From assembly GCA_023014335.1 (NCBI GenBank), contig JAECYW010000008.1, positions 992,001 to 1,056,000 on the forward strand: a stretch of DNA of 64,000 nt, read 5' to 3'. The position numbers were made by a program, and so were the translations under genes. The stretch comes from Galerina marginata. Lineage: Eukaryota; Basidiomycota; Agaricomycetes; Agaricales; Galerinaceae. This document shows, piece by piece, positions 59,501-64,000 of this stretch (positions are counted from its first letter, which is position 1; every line of letters begins with the position of its first letter). The notes beneath the pieces were generated by a model. That model ran no database searches. It saw only the letters and a list, made by a program, of their open reading frames with translations, and was not told the DNA's origin.

Positions 59501-61243
59501 ATGTCAACGGATGCAGAGATTCTGCATTTTTTGCGCGAGGAGCAGGTAGTGAGCTACACAGCAAGTAAGGCCTGTCTACTCATAAATCATAAAGTATTCT
59601 AACATCAACCAAAGTTGCTCTAGCTACAGGGGCGATATACGACCAACGTGCGTAAGGCGCCTATTTCAAAACCCGAACGACCTAATTTTCTTTCTCAGTC
59701 ATGACCTTGGATAGAGAGGTGCACTAGTTAGCGTTTCTCGAATCTTGGTTTCCGGCCACTGAAGATGCAAAATCAACAGATCCAGTTTGTGTGGGTAAGC
59801 CTACTTAACAATCTCTAAAAAAAATTGGAATAAATGGTACTTCAGATGAGGTCAAAGTGGACAATCACACAGTCCTTTTTCTTTATTGTAAGTTTTGGCT
59901 TTCCTTGAAGCATGAAAATTTGAAGCCTGACTCTATCCACAATCCGTAGAATCGCTACGTCGGAAATGCGATATTAATGTCAGTATGGCACTCTGATGGT
60001 ATTTAATTGAGGCACTTACATTTTGCGGATGTATTTAGGTATGGCGCCATAAGTAAGTTATGCAAATTCTTATGCGACCAAAACTCCTTTGACTCCAACA
60101 AACAGGCCTAACGATGAATGCGAATGCCCGGAATAGTGCCGTGCGTTAAAATGTTTCATCACTGTAATTCAATATTTCGCAGCATTATTAAATCCTTTTG
60201 GAATAGAAGTGCGTATACGAATCTCCACTGCCCAATATTTTCTTCAATTTTCTGACCACGATTTAAGATGTGCGTTTGCCCGTTCGAACGAACGTCAAAA
60301 TTAAAAGTTGACAAATGTATTATGTACTATTACAGGTCAACATCCATTTGTGACGATAACTTGGGGAGGCATTATTGCATTCTGGGCTTCACAAGGTGAT
60401 AAAAAAAAATACGACATGTTATTTCGGCGTATTGAAACTGCTGCCTTATTTCTATTTTCAGGAATCTGTTCCATTAGGGTATCAAGCATGTACGACCATT
60501 CTCGGAAGATCATCGTCATCCTCGTTACCACTTTTCTCTCAGAAGTCATACTCATCGCTGTCTTGGTGGGCTTCTTGAATTCTGCGCCTTCTTACACGGG
60601 TATGTCTTTCAAAATGCCTTCCTTAGACTACTCCAATTAACGATCAATATTATAGTCACTGCCAGAGGTATACCGTTGTGCCTCCCCCCTTCACTTCCTT
60701 GGTGGTCGAATTTTTTCTGGATCTGTATTATTATACGGCAAGCCATGATGGTTTGCCTGTCGATCAACAAAGGGGTACAATCCCGCCAGGAAATATGGAT
60801 GAACTTTCGATATCCGACTCCTGAACGTCCATCCTTAATGTACGTGCTCCTGAGGGACAGCATTCTATTCTCAATCATGTAAGTCGTATTACCGAAGTCA
60901 TCGGAATTACTTCTGTACCTGGTCTGACCCAGCATTCCACAGCTCGCTGATCATCTGTGTCGTGAATCTGGCCGGCTGGTTTTATTTCTCAGTACGTGTC
61001 TGCTCTCGTCCATGGTACTAGTCAACCTTGATTTCAGTTTTCGCGATCTAGTATTCCGGCTCACAAATAGGTATAGCTGCTGCTAACTATGCGACCCAAA
61101 TTCTGGGAAGTCGGTTGGTTTTAAACGTGAGAGAGGCATTCCACCGCCCTTTTGAGAACGACTATAGCAAAGGTCGAGCCACAACCATTTTACCGATTGC
61201 ATTTGCCACACAAGCAAGAGATACTTCGCACGGCATGGCATAG
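59501..61243 (+). CDS. DUF6533 multi-pass membrane protein, copy E
   Basis: Starts MSTDAEILHFLREEQVVSYT. Series: ALATGAIYDQ (the usual His of YDH is Gln), LMTLDRE, IQFVW, MRSKWTITQSFFFI, NRYVGNAILM, YGAISLTMNANARNSA, then 2-nt exons AA (60207-60208) and AT (60268-60269) giving Lys-Cys before QHPFVTITWGGIIAFWASQ. Then ISSMYDHSRKIIVILVTTF-like sequence, PSLPWWSNFFWICIII, YVLLRDSILFSIM, a tail with NVREAFHRPFENDYSKGRAT and stop at 61241. All seen donors are GT. Confidence 0.8.
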
Positions 61244-61427
61244 ATAGGTACGCTTCGCGGTATACGATATGCTCTGCATAGCTCATAAGCCGATGTACCT
61301 AAACAAGGCATTCTCGTTGGCGGCCTGTAGGCCCCTTGCCATAGAAAAGTCGTTGTCACTGGCAGGATGCTGATCGGGAGATTGTCCCAAGCGCCCTCTT
61401 TTCCACGAACAGCCTCCAAAAATATTG

Positions 61428-61530
61428 ACCTCCGTATATTTCACCGATATACAAATCAGCATTGCCTTTGCTCGTTTTGGCAGCCAAATTGAGAAGGGAT
61501 CTGCTTGAATTGTGAGAGGGGCTTAGGGAA
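61428..61530 (+). pseudogene. Relic of a seventh DUF6533 copy (last exon)
   Basis: ATACAAATCAGCATTGCCTT, then CTCGTTTTGGCAGCCAAATT and GAATTGTGAGAGGGGCT align with the exon of other copies that encodes QISIAVAGF.TQILG.RLILNLREA. Several changes and an in-frame stop (AATTGA) show decay. No upstream exons of this copy are visible. Confidence 0.6.
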
Positions 61531-62091
61531 TTCAAAAGGACGAGGTAATTCCCACGGATCTCTTGTTCAAAACGTTCAAGAATCGAAACTCAGGTTGCTT
61601 ACGCCTTCGAGCACTACTTATCCTTGTGGTCAATGGCAGCCTTTCCTGCTACTCCTCTTGTGGCGCTTTGACCGAGTAGGACAGGAATGGCCTCGGGTTT
61701 AGCACATATTTGAGCGGAACATGGCCGTGGTCTCGATCGATGCGTCGAACAAGCTCGAGCTCTGGTCCAAATGCTGGGATTTGATTGCACTTGGAGGGTC
61801 CGACTTTACAAACCTGCGACTCCCAACAACGTATCGATGCGTAGCCTCTCGGCACAGATGAATCGGTTCCCCTTCCCATCATCGTCCCCTAATCAGGTCC
61901 GGAGAGAATACTTCTGCGCGTTAATGCGCTTCATTATGACAGGCATCTGGCGCCCGCAGCTGTGTAGCGACTCAAGCTTACCTCGTTCTTTACAACCTTC
62001 TCTGGCTTATATCTTAGTAAAGCGGATGTCCGACTGCGTCACCTCTCTAACGTTTTCTAGCCAGCCATCTCTGCCAACTGACTTCATTATA
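61531..62091. other. Intergenic upstream of copy F, no gene seen
   Basis: Only short frames, including one of 132 codons at 61771-62169 that overlaps the copy F start and has no family features. Confidence 0.35.
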
Positions 62092-63741
62092 ATGTCATTC
62101 GACGCAGACATTCCGCGAGTTTTACTCGAAGAGCGGTCAGTAAGCTATGTAGCAGGCGAGAATTATTGATCCATGGACTTCCTCCGAAAGCCTGATTTCA
62201 AACGCAGTTGCTCTAGCAGCCGGAGCCCTTTATGATCATCGTGCGTTTGTGTCAGTATCTCTCCGGTAGTGTCCCTAATTTTAAATTTTGCAGTCATCAC
62301 CTTGGATGGAGAGGTGGGTTGGCTGATCTCTCTTGCGTCTTCCAGTTGTCGATGTTGAACCACACAATTCAAAGGTCGAGTTTGTATGGGTAAGCTTGAT
62401 ATAATTCTCCAAAACCTCTTGTGAAAATAAATGGCACTCCAGAATAAATCAAAGTGGAAGCTGACACAATTCTTGTTTTTCGTTGTAAGTCATATTCATT
62501 ATCTGGTGTTGAGGTTCACGTCTCTTACTCGACCTCAACCCCAGAACCGTTACCTCAGCGACGCGATACTCATGTTTGTACTTTGACTTTGTCAACTTAT
62601 CACTTGACACTTACATAGGCGTATGTTCAAACTTTAGATATGGCGCCGTAAGCAAGTGGCACAAATTGCAAACCTATTTCGTATGACTTACAAGCACCTG
62701 GCTCTTATCCACAGGCTTAACTAGGAACGCAGAAGCCAGGAGCAATAATGTGGTTTAAACCTAGATTGCACCAATATTTTGCAGCATTAACTTCGCTCGG
62801 TTAGAGGTCCGTATGTACTGTGAACATCCGTTCTTCATTTCGAGCATTGAATTATCGCAGATGTGCGTTCCTCCTCCTTTGAAACAAACGGTAGAATTAA
62901 AGTTGAAGAATGTTCCCTAATAGGCCAATATCCGTTCGTGGCTATACTTTGGGGAAGTATTGTCGCATTCTGGGCTTCGCAAGGTGACAGAAAAATGTCG
63001 TTCAACTGTCCCTATAACTGAGTCTCATGGTTTAGGTATCACCATCGTTAGAATATCGAGCATGTACAACCATTCTCGGACAATCGTCATCCTCCTCGTT
63101 GCGGTCTTTCTCTCTGAAGTGATAGGGGTCTGCGTCTTGGTGGGCTTCTCCAGTGCTGCGCCTTCGTACACCAGTGCGTCTTACAGACTATGTATTCCAC
63201 TCACTAACGGCCAATACATAGTTATCGCTGGAGGCGTGCCCTTGTGCCTCCCAACTCCATCTCCTTGGTGGTCAAAATTGTTCTGGATTTCAATTATCAC
63301 ACTCGAAATTTTGATGCTTGGTTTATCCATCGACAGAGGGATACGATCTCGCCGGGAAATCTGGGTGACGGCTCAGTATTCCACCCCTGGACGTTCATCG
63401 TTCCTGTATGTGCTGCTGAGGGATAGTATCTTGTACACCTTCATGTGAGCCAATTTGCCTGAGATCCGCGTCCTTGAATAAACCTGATAAGGTTCTTGAC
63501 AGCGCACTGATAGTTTGCGTCGTGAATTTTGTCGGTTTGTTCTATTTCTCAGTAGGTATCCCTTTCATTCGCCATGGACAGTAACAATTCGCGGCCTGGA
63601 AATATTGATTTTTCGTTACCTATGCTCTAGTTCTCTGGCGCGCAAATCGGCGTTGCAGTTGCTGGTTTTAGTACACAAGTCCTAGGAGGTCGTTTGATTT
63701 TGAATGTGAGAGAAGCGTACTACCGGTTTGTGGAGGAATAA
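62092..63741 (+). CDS. DUF6533 multi-pass membrane protein, copy F (C-terminally truncated)
   Basis: Starts MSFDADIPRVLLEERSVSYV. Series: ALAAGALYDH, ITLDGE, VEFVW, NKSKWKLTQFLFFV, NRYLSDAILM, YGAVSLTRNAEARSNN, then 2-nt exons AG (62805-62806) and AT (62861-62862) giving Arg-Cys before QYPFVAILWGSIVAFWASQ. Then ISSMYNHSRTIVILLVAVFL, PTPSPWWSKLFWISIITLE, YVLLRDSILYTFM, and LILNVREAYYRFVEE followed by a stop at 63739-63741. Copies D and E continue ~30 residues from here; the F frame also continues to match (GPERTALQPIAFAI) after the stop, so this is a point nonsense change. The first intron's donor is GC (GCGAGA, 62156) where others have GT. It may be an early pseudogene. Confidence 0.72.
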
Positions 63742-64000
63742 CATGACAATGGCCCAGAAAGAACAGCCTTGCAACCGATTGCCTTTGCCATCGAGGTGAG
63801 GGATATTTCGCATGTTCATTTACGCTGGTTGTGCATAGTTTGTATCCAAGTCGTCCGATTTCTTGCCCGCGAACCACATGTCGGCATTATTGCGAAACTC
63901 AAAGATGCTAAAGGCACTGTCTCAAGCGCTTTCCGTGAACCGCCTTTTAAAGCCTGGCAAGGAGCATCTGCAGATGTGGGGATTTTGAGGGAATAGGCAT
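63742..64000 (+). other. Untranslated remnant of the copy F C-terminus
   Basis: In frame after the nonsense codon, codons for GPERTALQPIAFAIEVRDIS still match the tails of copies D and E, up to about 63815. The rest, to the window edge, shows no gene. Confidence 0.5.

Noticed and set aside
54041..63741. The right-hand DUF6533 array as a set of broken pseudogenes
   Set aside because: Short interrupted frames first suggested decay, but splice sites, phases and encoded motifs agree across all copies, so they are intact genes with tiny exons (F and the relic at 61428 excepted).
37204..63741. DUF6533 genes as mating pheromone receptors
   Set aside because: They have about seven TMs, but the YDHxxTLDxE core and PWW motif are those of DUF6533; no Ste3-type motifs or nearby pheromone precursor genes (CaaX ends) were seen.

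Overview
The window reads as nuclear DNA of an Agaricomycete (mushroom-forming basidiomycete). Genes are broken by many ~50-nt introns with GT(R)NGT donors and short pyrimidine tracts. The gene families also fit: DUF6533 multi-pass membrane proteins, Agaricomycete-type F-box proteins, a kinase-like protein of the 'FIHE.RIAHRD' type, a Zn2Cys6 regulator and a Dnf-type P4-ATPase. No bacterial operons, rRNA or CRISPR arrays were seen. Coordinates of spliced genes are first-to-last coding base; exon joins were worked out by hand from splice consensus and reading frame.

Left part (1-31.8 kb), mostly ordinary genes: a fragment of a minus-strand gene; a five-exon TupA-like solute-binding protein gene (1316-2576 +); two tandem paralogous four-TM membrane protein genes (3187-4240 - and 4717-5712 -); a hemerythrin/HHE protein (6627-7516 -); a repeat-like G-rich stretch (7.9-8.5 kb); an F-box protein (9079-10919 -); a Zn2Cys6 transcription factor (12958-16100 -); a Dnf-type phospholipid flippase (16977-22683 -); 3.3 kb without a recognisable gene; a subtilase with an I9-like propeptide and no visible signal peptide (25986-27677 +); an F-box protein (27752-29386 -); a Ser-rich protein (29838-31246 -) and a small membrane protein.

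Middle part (33-45.3 kb), a duplicated and inverted segment. Going outward from a central ABHD12-like hydrolase gene (40074-41617 +), each side carries an identical intron-containing tRNA-Arg(ACG), then a DUF6533 gene, then a member of an unnamed ~172-aa protein family, all in mirror orientation. A third member of the small family (33099-33681 -) and a kinase-like gene (34169-35545 -) lie just outside the left arm.

Right part (45.5-64 kb): an F-box protein, a large EF-hand plus cysteine-rich zinc-binding-like protein (47688-52430 +), a 660-bp MITE with TA target-site duplication (53154-53813), then a tandem array of four more DUF6533 genes, a decayed seventh fragment, and a last copy cut short by a nonsense codon.

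The most unusual signal is in the six DUF6533 genes. Their coding sequence is cut into very small exons (about 64, 33, 20, 15, 42, 29, 14 and 35 nt), followed by two successive 2-nt exons that are needed in every copy to restore the frame and that encode a conserved X-Cys pair. Several of their introns, and one in the hydrolase gene, start with GC instead of GT, at the same positions in different paralogues. Three of the genes share a 25-bp promoter block.
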